DNA of 64,000 nucleotides from JAMQKA01 sp043951865 (GTDB lineage: Bacteria > Bacteroidota > Rhodothermia > Balneolales > Balneolaceae): NCBI RefSeq assembly GCF_043951865.1, contig NZ_JBINJF010000006.1, positions 62,001 to 126,000 on the forward strand, given 5' to 3'. The notes below the pieces were generated by a model. That model worked only from the letters and a program-made list of their open reading frames with translations. It did no database searches and was not told the DNA's origin. The position numbers and the translations under genes were made by a program. Numbering within the stretch: the first letter of the stretch is position 1; every line of letters starts with the position of its first letter. Shown piece after piece: positions 41,627 to 50,025 of this stretch.

Positions 41627-44140
41627 TTAGTTTTTTTTGCGGTCCCGGTCCCAATGCCGAAATATAGAGACGCTGAATCCCGCCATCAGGATAAATGTAC
41701 CGAGCCACACAACCGAAACAAACGGTTTTTCCTCGGCCACAATCAGCACCCATTCGTCCTGCGGCTCTCCCTCAATACCATGGACTTTAAGCTCGATTTT
41801 GCCGGTAGAGGGATCCACGCTCGTAAACTGGACAAACATATCCCGCCCGGGAACCTGCATGGGCGGAGCGTACGTCCAGCTTTTTCCATCCTTTTTGTAA
41901 ATTGCGAACAGCGGATTGAGTGTATCCCTGACCCCGGTGGCCCGGTGAATAACATCGAGATCGGCGCGCACGGCAATGAGTGTACTGTCGGGCAGGGATT
42001 CCGGGTCCGCGGGCGTGTAATCGGAAAAGTCGAACTGGTAGCCCCCCATATTCAGCGACTCTCCCCTGCCAAGGCTGATGGTCTGTACCTGGGTGGAATC
42101 GCTCTGCTGATCCGGCGTCGTTTGGGAGGCCGATGCCGGCTGCATATTTGAGTTGTCCGGGCTGTTATTTTTAACCTGCTCGTTTTTCTGCTCCACGTAA
42201 GAGCTGCCCGCCACGTACATATAGATATCGCTCATAAAAGTAGTATAGACATCCGGATCCACCGACCACTCAATGCGATTGGCCGAAGAGCTGGAAAGCA
42301 TCGGGTAGACTTCGGGATAAAGGGTAAACTGGCGGCCGTTGCCGTCTACCGGCTCAAATTTAATTTTGTACTGTTGCTGACCCGGGCGTTCCTGGTTGGC
42401 CAGCGTATATCCCTCATAGGTCACTTTGTATTTACCGTTCACCACCTTGGGCTCGTTCAATTTCAGCTCAAGAAAGTTCACCTTTTGGCGGACAGGTATT
42501 CCCTCGTCATCCGTGACCTTTCCCGCGGCTATCGCCTCATTATAATTCCGGGTGGAAAGATCCAGCAGGGTTCCGTTGTATGCAGAGGAGGCCAGGATAC
42601 CAAGCAGCAGCACTCCAAAACCGACATGCGTCAATGCGCCCCCGATCAATTTCGGATTTTTAAACATCATCCGAACCATCATGAAACCGTTACCAACCAG
42701 GGCAAACCAGCCGGCAAGAATATAGAGCAGGTAGTAAAAGTTACGTACATTGCCGAGCATCATGGTGGCCAGCGTCAGCACGCAGCTAATGATCACCGGC
42801 CAGGTGAGATCGCGTGCCAGCGATTCCGCATCCTGTCGTTTCCAGAACAGGAACTGGCCGATCACGGTCATAAACGCCGCCAGTATGGCCAGCGGCATGG
42901 TCCACTCGTTGTAGAAGCTGATCTCCGGCGGCGTGGGGTTTGCCTCAAACAGCCGGCCGATAATCGGGGAACTGGTACCGATAATGATCACAAACCCGAT
43001 CAGGAACAGCACCATGGCCCCCGCGAAAGTCATAAACTCCCTGCTCAGCAGTTTCGACTCCTTATTCTGCCGCGGCAGATCTTTATAGCGGTAGATCAAC
43101 ATCCCGATGCCTACGGCCGTTACGACAAACATAAAGGCCAGCAGCTGGTTGTAGAGTCCCAGGTCCACAAAGCTGTGTACCGAGGAGTCGGCCAGAATTC
43201 CGGAACGCGTGAGGAACGTTTCATAGACGATAGCCACATATGCGAGGATTGCAAAGACGATAGAGGCTTTTTGCGACGTGGAACTCTTCTTCTGTATTAC
43301 CATTGTATGGATACCCGCCGTACCCAGCAGCCAGGGAACAAACGAGGCGTTTTCGACCGGGTCCCACGCCCAGTATCCGCCAAAGGAGAGCGTTACATAA
43401 GCCCAGTACCCGCCCAGGAAGATTGCAGTGAGCAGGGCCACGTTTGCCCCGAGGGTCCACGGCATGGCGGGATGTACCCACTCATTATACTTCTCTTTCC
43501 AGAGGGCGGCCATCGCAAAACAGTAGGGAATCGTCATCATCGCAAACCCGAGGAAAAGCACCGGAGGGTGAATCATCATCCAGGGACTTTTCAGCAGGTC
43601 GTTGAGTCCTTTCCCTTCGGAGGGCACAAAATCGGGATTGGCCTGTATAAAGGGCGCGTTCGGCATCTCCTGGGCCAGCGTTCGAAACGGGGAGGCTCCC
43701 AGCTGCAAATCCCCGATGGAGACCCCCGCTATCATCGAAATCAGGAATATTTGCGTGAGTGTTAAAAAGAACAGCACCGGCCCGCGATACGGCTTTTCCG
43801 TCCATTTCATCAGTCCCAGGCCGATAAAAAATGAACACAGGATCCATACCATGAAGCTGCCCTCCTGGCCGCCCCATAACGCGGAGATCAGGTACTTCAG
43901 CTGCAGATCACTGCTGGTGTAATTGTATACATAATAGTATTGAAACTGGTGGTTTAGGATCAGGTAGAGCAGCAACCCGGAGGCCGCTATAATAAGGGCT
44001 CCCTTTATTCCAAACAGCCAGTTGGAGATGCGATACAGGCGTTCATCGTCGCGACTGGAATACAAAAAATAGCCAATGCCGGCAAAAATACTTGTGGCAA
44101 AAGCCACATAAATCAGGATGTTTCCTATTGTACCAATCAT
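41627..44140 (-). CDS. ccmF: Cytochrome c maturation protein CcmF (haem lyase)
   Basis: Integral membrane haem lyase that attaches haem to apocytochrome c with CcmE as donor. The 837-aa protein is longer than the proteobacterial form (about 650) because of a large extracytoplasmic domain in the C-terminal third (about residues 540-810). The core shows ALWGGQEGSFMVW, the haem-binding WWD-like segment FGGYWAWDPVENASFVPWL and many transmembrane helices. The gene follows ccmE after a 138-bp gap that contains no gene. Confidence 0.94.
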   Translation of the reverse strand: MIGTIGNILIYVAFATSIFAGIGYFLYSSRDDERLYRISNWLFGIKGALIIAASGLLLYLILNHQFQYYYVYNYTSSDLQLKYLISALWGGQEGSFMVWILCSFFIGLGLMKWTEKPYRGPVLFFLTLTQIFLISMIAGVSIGDLQLGASPFRTLAQEMPNAPFIQANPDFVPSEGKGLNDLLKSPWMMIHPPVLFLGFAMMTIPYCFAMAALWKEKYNEWVHPAMPWTLGANVALLTAIFLGGYWAYVTLSFGGYWAWDPVENASFVPWLLGTAGIHTMVIQKKSSTSQKASIVFAILAYVAIVYETFLTRSGILADSSVHSFVDLGLYNQLLAFMFVVTAVGIGMLIYRYKDLPRQNKESKLLSREFMTFAGAMVLFLIGFVIIIGTSSPIIGRLFEANPTPPEISFYNEWTMPLAILAAFMTVIGQFLFWKRQDAESLARDLTWPVIISCVLTLATMMLGNVRNFYYLLYILAGWFALVGNGFMMVRMMFKNPKLIGGALTHVGFGVLLLGILASSAYNGTLLDLSTRNYNEAIAAGKVTDDEGIPVRQKVNFLELKLNEPKVVNGKYKVTYEGYTLANQERPGQQQYKIKFEPVDGNGRQFTLYPEVYPMLSSSSANRIEWSVDPDVYTTFMSDIYMYVAGSSYVEQKNEQVKNNSPDNSNMQPASASQTTPDQQSDSTQVQTISLGRGESLNMGGYQFDFSDYTPADPESLPDSTLIAVRADLDVIHRATGVRDTLNPLFAIYKKDGKSWTYAPPMQVPGRDMFVQFTSVDPSTGKIELKVHGIEGEPQDEWVLIVAEEKPFVSVVWLGTFILMAGFSVSIFRHWDRDRKKN

Positions 44141-44278
44141 CAGGTTTTGTACAAAATTTTAGAATTGAAAGTCACAGATCAGCATAAGTCTGGCGCCAGA
44201 GACCTGGACAAGGTTGTGGCTGCCAGTGCACGCTCAGGGCAGCCGCTGCAGTTGATAAAACATGGAGCGACCAATTGA

Positions 44279-44677
44279 TTACCCGGCGGCACTGGCCCGT
44301 TCAAACTCGGCGGCATCTGCATCGTTATATTTGGAGGGACACTTCATCAGCATGTCGTTGGCGTAAAAGACGCCGTTATCCATCTCCCCGATGACCACCA
44401 GCTGGGTAGCCTGTTCAAAGTTGTTGGGTTTTGGCTTTGGATACACCACCCGGCGAATGTTGCCATCCTGATCTTCCATAAAGAAAGAAAACTGCTTGTT
44501 TTCCATTGAAAAACCGTAGTCCCGGGAGTCGTCCCACTTGCCCACAACATGAGCCCCGCTCATACCTTCGGCTTGTTCAAAGTTAACATAGGTGCTGATG
44601 CTGTTACCAAAATTGTACATCAACAGCGAGGTAAAACCGACAATAGCTACAATTCCTACTAAAACTTTGGGTCTCAT
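44279..44677 (-). CDS. ccmE: Haem chaperone CcmE, cysteine (CxxxY) type
   Basis: Periplasmic haem carrier between CcmC and CcmF. The 132-aa protein has a short N-terminal membrane anchor and an OB-fold (VVGKWDDSRDYGFSMENKQFSFFMED). The covalent haem site is Cys113 with Tyr117 in LMKCPSKY, not the histidine of the common HxxxY type; CxxxY CcmE proteins are known from some sulfate reducers and archaea. Gene order (ccmC-ccmD-ccmE-ccmF) supports the assignment. It starts 4 bp after the ccmD-like stop. Confidence 0.9.
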   Translation of the reverse strand: MRPKVLVGIVAIVGFTSLLMYNFGNSISTYVNFEQAEGMSGAHVVGKWDDSRDYGFSMENKQFSFFMEDQDGNIRRVVYPKPKPNNFEQATQLVVIGEMDNGVFYANDMLMKCPSKYNDADAAEFERASAAG

Positions 44678-44681
44678 GAGA

Positions 44682-44954
44682 TTATTGTGTGTGTTCTTTA
44701 GTTACCTTGTCTTCTAGTTTGGCGACTTTTTTGTCTACCCGGATGATAAAAAACAGGAGAATAAACCAGATAATCAGGCTGACGCCCAACACGATGAAAA
44801 TAAGATCGTAGGAGGCCGCTGTTTGCATCAGCACGCCCGCGTTTTCCATGCCGCTCGTTCCCTCCCATTTCTGGGAATAGGTTTCGGTGAGCGTGTCGAC
44901 TTTGCCAACGTTTGAAAGCGTATCTTCTTGTATTTGGGCCCAAATCTTATTCAT
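44682..44954 (-). CDS. ccmD: CcmD-like small membrane protein
   Basis: A 90-aa protein with one strong transmembrane helix (LIFIVLGVSLIIWFILLFFII) followed by a charged coil (RVDKKVAKLEDKVTKE), the CcmD layout; CcmD helps release haem-loaded CcmE from the transporter. The 50-residue N-terminal extension is unusual for CcmD. It overlaps the ccmC stop by 4 bp (ATGA). The assignment rests on layout and position. Confidence 0.78.
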   Translation of the reverse strand: MNKIWAQIQEDTLSNVGKVDTLTETYSQKWEGTSGMENAGVLMQTAASYDLIFIVLGVSLIIWFILLFFIIRVDKKVAKLEDKVTKEHTQ

Positions 44955-45625
44955 ACAGACGATTCTTCATACTGGTATTTAATTTTTTTGTAACGATTGA
45001 GTATCTCTATCAACCATATTGACAGCCCGATAAATCCAATAATAGCAGGATAAAAGATATAACGCAGCTCGGGCGCGGTAATTTCGCTGAATGCGGGATT
45101 ACCTTCGGCCCCGGGATGCAGGCTCGGCAGCTGCCTTGGTACAATATACAGCAAAAACGGGATTGTAGTAGCGGCAAATACATTATATACGGCCGACAGC
45201 TTGGCCCGTTTTTCCCGGTTGTCAAAGGCGGTGCGCAGTACAAAATAGGCGACGTATATCATCATGGCCAGCGCCGAAAGATTCATGCGCGGCTCCGCAA
45301 ACGTCCACCATGTTCCCCAGGTAAAACGTGCCCAGAGCGAACCGGTAACCAACCCGCAGATACCAAAAACAAGTCCCACCTGCGTGGCCGACTCCGCTTT
45401 TCGATCCAGCTCCAGGTCCTGGCTGTTCAGGTAGCGAATGCTGTAGACAAATCCCGCGGCAAAGCAGACCGACATGGTAAACCACATCGGGACGTGCAGA
45501 AAAAGATTACGAGCCGATTCCTTCAGGATGGGGATATCCGGGATGGGGATCAGGAAACCCGCGACAAGTACACCGGTCATCCATATCGCCACCAGATATT
45601 TCCAGGGTTTTAATTTCACCTTCAC
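44951..45625 (-). CDS. ccmC: Haem exporter/handler CcmC
   Basis: Presents haem to CcmE at the outer face of the membrane. The 224-aa protein has six predicted helices and the conserved FLHVPMWFTM and WGTWWTFAEPRMNLSALAMM segments. The usual WWD motif (WGTWWVWDARLT) lacks its aspartate here, which may be a lineage feature. The start is a GTG at 45625. No ccmA, ccmB or thioredoxin-like ccmG/ccmH genes accompany the cluster in this window, so the rest of the system must be elsewhere. Confidence 0.9.
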   Translation of the reverse strand: MKVKLKPWKYLVAIWMTGVLVAGFLIPIPDIPILKESARNLFLHVPMWFTMSVCFAAGFVYSIRYLNSQDLELDRKAESATQVGLVFGICGLVTGSLWARFTWGTWWTFAEPRMNLSALAMMIYVAYFVLRTAFDNREKRAKLSAVYNVFAATTIPFLLYIVPRQLPSLHPGAEGNPAFSEITAPELRYIFYPAIIGFIGLSIWLIEILNRYKKIKYQYEESSV

Positions 45626-45839
45626 AAGATGTTCGTTGAATGTTGTGAGTAGCTTTTAGCCTTGCACTGACTTTGTTTCAGCTGGCAAAGGCGAATAATA
45701 TACGAAACATCAACCGAAAATTTGAACGGGATCCCCTATTGTTTTGCTGTATTTTACCTATGTTTACAGTTGCTGAGTTTTAGATTAAATTGTAAAGTGG
45801 ACTTTGTAGAATCTTCATAAATTTACGAGCGGTTATCCT

Positions 45840-46367
45840 ATGTCTACTAACACAACAACAAAGAAAATTACCCTCACGCCCAGCTGGAAGCACTATTTTA
45901 TTGCTTATGTGCTGTCGGTGCTTGCGATACCGCTGTTCGGGATCGGGCTGATTGCCTTTTATTTTGTGCGAAAAAAACACAAGAACATTCGTTTTGCGGT
46001 CACTGATACCCAGATCTCGTCAATCGACTCAAAATATCACCGCAATATCGATTTGGTCAACATTGAGAAGGTGACCATCGAACAGGGCTGGCTCCAGGAA
46101 AAATTGAATGTCGGTACGCTCCTGCTCAGCACGTCGGCCACATCGGTGGAGCTGATCGGTATGGAAAACCCCGGGCAGCTGAAGCAGATGATCGAGGAGA
46201 CGATTGCCCGGCAAAAAAAACAGCAGGAGAAAAAGAATTTCAGGAGAACCCAAGACCCCAAACACAAGCCGGGATCGATGGATAAGATGGATTACCTTAC
46301 CGGACTTTGGCACCAGGGCCTGTTATCGGAAGAGGATTTTGAGAGTGAAAGGAAAAATTTTGAGTGA
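45840..46367 (+). CDS. PH-domain membrane protein with SHOCT-like C-terminus
   Basis: A 175-aa protein: a short cytoplasmic start, a two-helix membrane hairpin (YFIAYVLSVLAIPLFGIGLIAFYFV), a bacterial PH domain (NIRFAVTDTQISSIDSKYHRNIDLVNIEKVTI..LNVGTLLLST) and a C-terminal helical hairpin (YLTGLWHQGLLSEEDFESERKN) like the SHOCT motif that promotes oligomerisation. Function unknown. It diverges from ccmC, the 214-bp gap providing both promoters. Confidence 0.8.
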   Translation: MSTNTTTKKITLTPSWKHYFIAYVLSVLAIPLFGIGLIAFYFVRKKHKNIRFAVTDTQISSIDSKYHRNIDLVNIEKVTIEQGWLQEKLNVGTLLLSTSATSVELIGMENPGQLKQMIEETIARQKKQQEKKNFRRTQDPKHKPGSMDKMDYLTGLWHQGLLSEEDFESERKNFE

Positions 46368-46445
46368 TACGCATAATACAAGGGTTCCAAGGAACACCCT
46401 CCCAAACAGGCAAGCGCTTCCGGCCCCGTTGGAGATCCTGTTTTC

Positions 46446-47507
46446 CTACCCTGGTTCCCCTGTTGTCACCTTACGCCCTGATTCCGATTCGTTGCGATAC
46501 CTGGGTAGCACAAGAGAGAGAAAGATGAACCCGAGCGCAATCGCTCCCAGCAACTGGTACTGGTTCTTGAAATCGGCATATTCCTGGCTCGCAAATTCTC
46601 CCTGTTCCAGTTCATCGATCCGTCCCAGGAATGAATCGATGCCGTCGCTGCCGGACTCTATCGAATAGTATTCCCCGTTCCCCTCCTGCGCGATACTCCT
46701 GAGCACTTCCGGCTGTAACCTCGTCGTTACAACCTCGCCGCTTTGATCCCGCTTGTACCCGATCAATGAACCGGTTTCAGCATTGTATTGGGGAATGGTC
46801 GACCCGGAACGCGTGCCGATACCAAGGGTGTAGACCGAAATATTGTTTTCTTGCAGGGTCTCGAGTGCGGTTTCATAATCATCTCCGTGATTTTCCCCGT
46901 CGGAGATGATCAGCATCACCTTTGCGGCATTCGAGCGGTTCTGCTCCTCCTCCAGCGAATCAAATGCCCGCAGACCCACTTCCATCGGCGCGCTGAAATC
47001 GGTGGTGGAACTCGGCATCTGATCGGTTTCCGCAATATTGAGGAAGAGGCGCAGGGCCGAATAGTCGAGCGTCATCGGGGACTGCAGGTAGGCTTCCCCG
47101 GTATAGACGACCAGCCCGACGCGATCGCCCCTGAGACGTTCAATCAGCCTCGTAATCTCGTACTTCGCTTTTTCAAGGCGACTTGGCTTCACATCCTCGG
47201 CATTCATGCTGTCGGAGAGATCCAGGGCGATCAGCAGGTCCACTCCCTGCCGTTTAACCTCTCTCACCTGGGTACCCACTTTCGGGCCGGCAATGGCAAG
47301 TACCAGGAAGGTGAGCCCCACCAGCATGGTGATTATCTTCATACGGTCGCCGAGCCGCCAAAAGCCTGTCCGCAGATCCCGGAAGAGCTCATCTGAAAAA
47401 AACTGTTTCCTCCGTTCTGTGAGCTTTTTTTGATACCACCAGCCCCCACCGGCCAGCAGTGGTATAACAAGTAACAGCCACAATAAATATGCATCTTCCC
47501 AGATCAT
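46446..47507 (-). CDS. VWA domain membrane protein, BatB-like
   Basis: A 353-aa protein with two N-terminal helices, a von Willebrand A domain with the metal-binding MIDAS motif (LDLSDS, residues 95-100; later STTDFS and ISDGENHGDD) and one C-terminal helix. RQGVDLLIALDLSDSMNAEDVKPSRLEKAK is characteristic of BatB. The rest of a bat operon (MoxR ATPase, DUF58, BatA, BatC-E) is not adjacent, so this is an isolated copy. Bat proteins are linked to aerotolerance in Bacteroides, but the role is unsettled. Confidence 0.88.
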   Translation of the reverse strand: MIWEDAYLLWLLLVIPLLAGGGWWYQKKLTERRKQFFSDELFRDLRTGFWRLGDRMKIITMLVGLTFLVLAIAGPKVGTQVREVKRQGVDLLIALDLSDSMNAEDVKPSRLEKAKYEITRLIERLRGDRVGLVVYTGEAYLQSPMTLDYSALRLFLNIAETDQMPSSTTDFSAPMEVGLRAFDSLEEEQNRSNAAKVMLIISDGENHGDDYETALETLQENNISVYTLGIGTRSGSTIPQYNAETGSLIGYKRDQSGEVVTTRLQPEVLRSIAQEGNGEYYSIESGSDGIDSFLGRIDELEQGEFASQEYADFKNQYQLLGAIALGFIFLSLVLPRYRNESESGRKVTTGEPG

Positions 47508-47625
47508 CGTATTTCAGGTAACTAAATTGGAATGAAAAATTGATCTACCGCCCGATCTAAACTCGCTCTGTAACAACGAATCCCAAAATAAAATATTAGC
47601 CCGTGAAATCCGAAAGAGAACCCGG

Positions 47626-48111
47626 TCACTTAACGATTCCCGATTTTTTGAGATAGATCAGCCAGGGAATATAGGCCATTGTGAAAACAGGAATAAGATA
47701 CACATTCATAAGCTCCAAGATCCAAAATCCCATGACAACCGAATGGAGACCAACTACCAGGAAAAGAACCATCACCGAAAAAGCAGCCAGGTGGAACGCC
47801 AGCAGATACAGGTAGTAGGCTGGTTCAGCTGTTATAAACACCATGGAAACGATCGCAAGAAGAAAGAAAAACCCCGCAGGCGCCCGATAGGTCACTGCAT
47901 GTCGCTGCTCTCCGCTCTCCCAGCGAATTGAAAAACTCACGCCAGATCCGCTGTTTTCCAGGTCGATGCCCCTTTGCTCTCCGGAGAGGATATACTCGGA
48001 AAGCGGCTTGACAATGTGCTGCGTTGAAGCGACCCTGACCGGCCTCCAGATAACGAAATAGGAGACCACGAGAACGGTCACCAGTACCATTTTTCCTGCC
48101 ATCCTTTTCAT
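47626..48111 (-). CDS. Exosortase-associated membrane protein
   Basis: A 161-aa protein with an N-terminal membrane helix, an extracytoplasmic stretch (VKPLSEYILSGEQRGIDLEN) and three C-terminal helices. Its ATG overlaps the exosortase stop by 4 bp (ATGA), so the two are translated together. It matches the pattern of membrane partners encoded beside Bacteroidota exosortases (XrtX-associated type), though I assign it by layout and position rather than by motif. Confidence 0.7.
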   Translation of the reverse strand: MKRMAGKMVLVTVLVVSYFVIWRPVRVASTQHIVKPLSEYILSGEQRGIDLENSGSGVSFSIRWESGEQRHAVTYRAPAGFFFLLAIVSMVFITAEPAYYLYLLAFHLAAFSVMVLFLVVGLHSVVMGFWILELMNVYLIPVFTMAYIPWLIYLKKSGIVK

Positions 48112-48656
48112 GGGGAGCGGGATTCGTTCGAATCACCAAGGTTTGCCCACAATATCCACAGGACAAAGATGACCATGTAGAAGATAGCGGTGGTGGAATA
48201 ATCGTGGGTAAAATCGAAGAATTCAGGCCACTGCACCTGGGTAATCGCAAGGGCTGCTATACGTATTATGTTGACCAGGTAGATAATGCCTATCCCGATT
48301 ATGATAAACGAGAGACGCGGAATCCATTTCCCGGGATAGGCGATGATAAAACCGATAAACAACCCGATGGCCGAAATGCCGGTACAGCCGTCGACCAGCA
48401 GGATACCCGGGGCGGTATCGAGCCCGATAAGGCGCCCGGCCGTAAACACATCGTAGCTGAAGAGCGTCAAAATTCCTGCCGTGGTGTCAACAATGTTGAC
48501 CGCGATCCAGTGATCCAGGGTGCCGTCGGGAAGGAGCCACATTTCGTACACCAGATACCACACGATGTAGATTGCGAGTACCTTAAGAATAAACTTTACC
48601 GGCTCCGAATCGAGCCAGCTACCTGTTTTACCCGAATTTAGAGTTGCTTCCGCCAT
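48108..48656 (-). CDS. Exosortase family transpeptidase
   Basis: Membrane cysteine transpeptidase that processes proteins carrying a C-terminal sorting signal. The 182-aa protein has about six helices and the three catalytic residues in canonical settings: Cys91 in VDGCTGIS, Arg132 in LVNIIRIAAL and His151 in FTHDYSTT. It resembles the compact Bacteroidota types (XrtX-like). ATG 48656 is preferred to the TTG at 48719, which would overlap a repeat element. No protein with an obvious sorting signal is encoded in the window. A 77-bp mobile repeat ends 24 bp upstream. Confidence 0.87.
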   Translation of the reverse strand: MAEATLNSGKTGSWLDSEPVKFILKVLAIYIVWYLVYEMWLLPDGTLDHWIAVNIVDTTAGILTLFSYDVFTAGRLIGLDTAPGILLVDGCTGISAIGLFIGFIIAYPGKWIPRLSFIIIGIGIIYLVNIIRIAALAITQVQWPEFFDFTHDYSTTAIFYMVIFVLWILWANLGDSNESRSP

Positions 48657-48675
48657 AATGCTCCACTGATCAAAA

Positions 48676-48762
48676 TTAAAGAGGTTTTTCAAAGCCCTCC
48701 AATAAGGTCGGCAGTTCAACGAGCTCCCAACAAAATAGCAGGTTCTGCAAAGGTCCCTTAAA
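48676..48762. mobile_element. 77-bp GAGG-CCTC element with target duplication
   Basis: TTAAA flanks the element on both sides (48676-48680, 48758-48762). The 77 bp begin GAGGTTTTTCAAAGCCCTCC and end GGTTCTGCAAAGGTCCC. It is inserted 24 bp upstream of the exosortase start and 81 bp downstream of the HAD gene stop, so it interrupts whatever leader the exosortase pair had. Confidence 0.8.
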
Positions 48763-48843
48763 TTAATTTGTGCAGACGACCTTTTTTATCATTCAGTAAC
48801 TTTACAGCTGCATGGGATCGGTCCGCAACCGATGAGAGATCAT

Positions 48844-49590
48844 CTACCGTTCCTTGTTCGATCGGATAATCCGTCTATAGGTCTCCAGCACCGCCTCCGT
48901 CGCCTCCAGCTCCAGCGGGAAATCGACCACATCCTTTACATAGCTCTTGGCGTTGACGGGAGCATACGACTGGCCCACAATCTTCAGGGCCGGAATATCC
49001 CCGTTTGAGTCTCCGATATACGCTACCTCTTCCGGTTTGATACCCAGTTTTTCGCTGAGCTTCCGGATGCCCGCTCTTTTGTTGTTTTTGGAAAGGATGA
49101 TATTGACCGAAATATCGGTGTGATGCACCTCGAATTCCGGGTAATGTTCCTCAACATAATCGGTGATCAGGGGCAGCACTTCCTCGATAACTTCCTGGTC
49201 GGGATGCACAAAACCGGCATCCATCATCTTTGAAAACTCCATGATACCGGACGGGAACCGGGAGATTACCGTCTTTTGCATCCAGCTCTTCAGTTCATTG
49301 ACGTGCTCGAGGGCCTCGTCGTCGAAAAAGCCGTTTTGGTCAAACTGATTGGTATTCAGGTCGTACATCCCCCCGCTTTCAAACACCACCGGCAGCCGCA
49401 CATCCAGCCACTGCGCCACCGCCTCGACGTAGGGATACGGGCGACCTGAACAGATCGAGAGCGGGGGAATGGCGGAATCCTCAAGGCTTTGGATATTCAG
49501 GTTCCTGATCTCTGTGATACATTCCCATACCGGGGTTTTAAAAGGAATAGAAACACAACCGTCAAGATCGGTCACAAAGAGCTTAATCAT
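48844..49590 (-). CDS. HAD superfamily phosphatase (Cof/SPP-like)
   Basis: A 248-aa hydrolase with HAD motif I VTDLDGC, motif II ICSGRP, the lysine motif around NNKRAGIRKL and motif III/IV YIGDSNGDIPAL. The cap is the IIB type, as in phosphoglycolate phosphatase of archaea and sugar phosphatases. In motif I the usual second aspartate context is DLDGC. The substrate is unknown. The ATG at 49590 follows one codon after a TTG. Single gene between the exosortase pair and an MFS gene. Confidence 0.87.
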   Translation of the reverse strand: MIKLFVTDLDGCVSIPFKTPVWECITEIRNLNIQSLEDSAIPPLSICSGRPYPYVEAVAQWLDVRLPVVFESGGMYDLNTNQFDQNGFFDDEALEHVNELKSWMQKTVISRFPSGIMEFSKMMDAGFVHPDQEVIEEVLPLITDYVEEHYPEFEVHHTDISVNIILSKNNKRAGIRKLSEKLGIKPEEVAYIGDSNGDIPALKIVGQSYAPVNAKSYVKDVVDFPLELEATEAVLETYRRIIRSNKER

Positions 49591-49689
49591 CAAATACCTG
49601 CTGTAATGAAATTCAGATTCGAAAGTTTTAAAACAGGTAAAATTACTGAATTACCTGTTCAAAAGTAACCATCATTTTTGGGTCCAGTG

Positions 49690-49914
49690 GCAGATTATGA
49701 ATTTCCAAGGATGGGAATTATGAATGAAGAATTAGAAATGATGAATTTCGAAGGGGTGATCGTATGAACGTGTCAAGCAATTATTCCGATCCCGGAAGAA
49801 TTGCTGTCTGACGAGGGGGACGGACCATCAACATCCACGCCTGCACAGGCTGCAGCGGGTGCCCCACTCCCCGCCCTGATTTTTTGGTTCCTTTTGGATC
49901 AAGCCAAAGGGAAC
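49690..49914. repeat. Gene-free region related to the AGACGCG repeat family, with a hairpin
   Basis: The left part (GAATTAGAAATGATGAATTT, AAGGGGTGATCGTATGAACG) and the GAATTGCTGTCTGACGAGGG block resemble the far end of the repeat at 21345-21560, and CCACGCCTGC matches copy 1, but the palindromic core is absent. GTTCCTTTTGG (49887-49897) pairs with CCAAAGGGAAC (49904-49914). No gene is seen between the HAD start and the MFS stop. Confidence 0.45.
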
Positions 49915-50025
49915 ACCTCGGTTGTAAAAAAGCTTCTTTTTCCCGTTGGGGCATCTTAATCGTCTTTCCCTGTTCAAGGGATATACCAGCTAAACAATAG
50001 TACTTTTATCCATCAGGAGTTTATT

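Noticed and set aside
42374..43765. A 463-codon open frame on the plus strand opposite ccmF
   Set aside because: It lies entirely antisense to a well-supported haem lyase gene, is rich in His, Arg and Gln as expected from a shadow frame, and matches no family.
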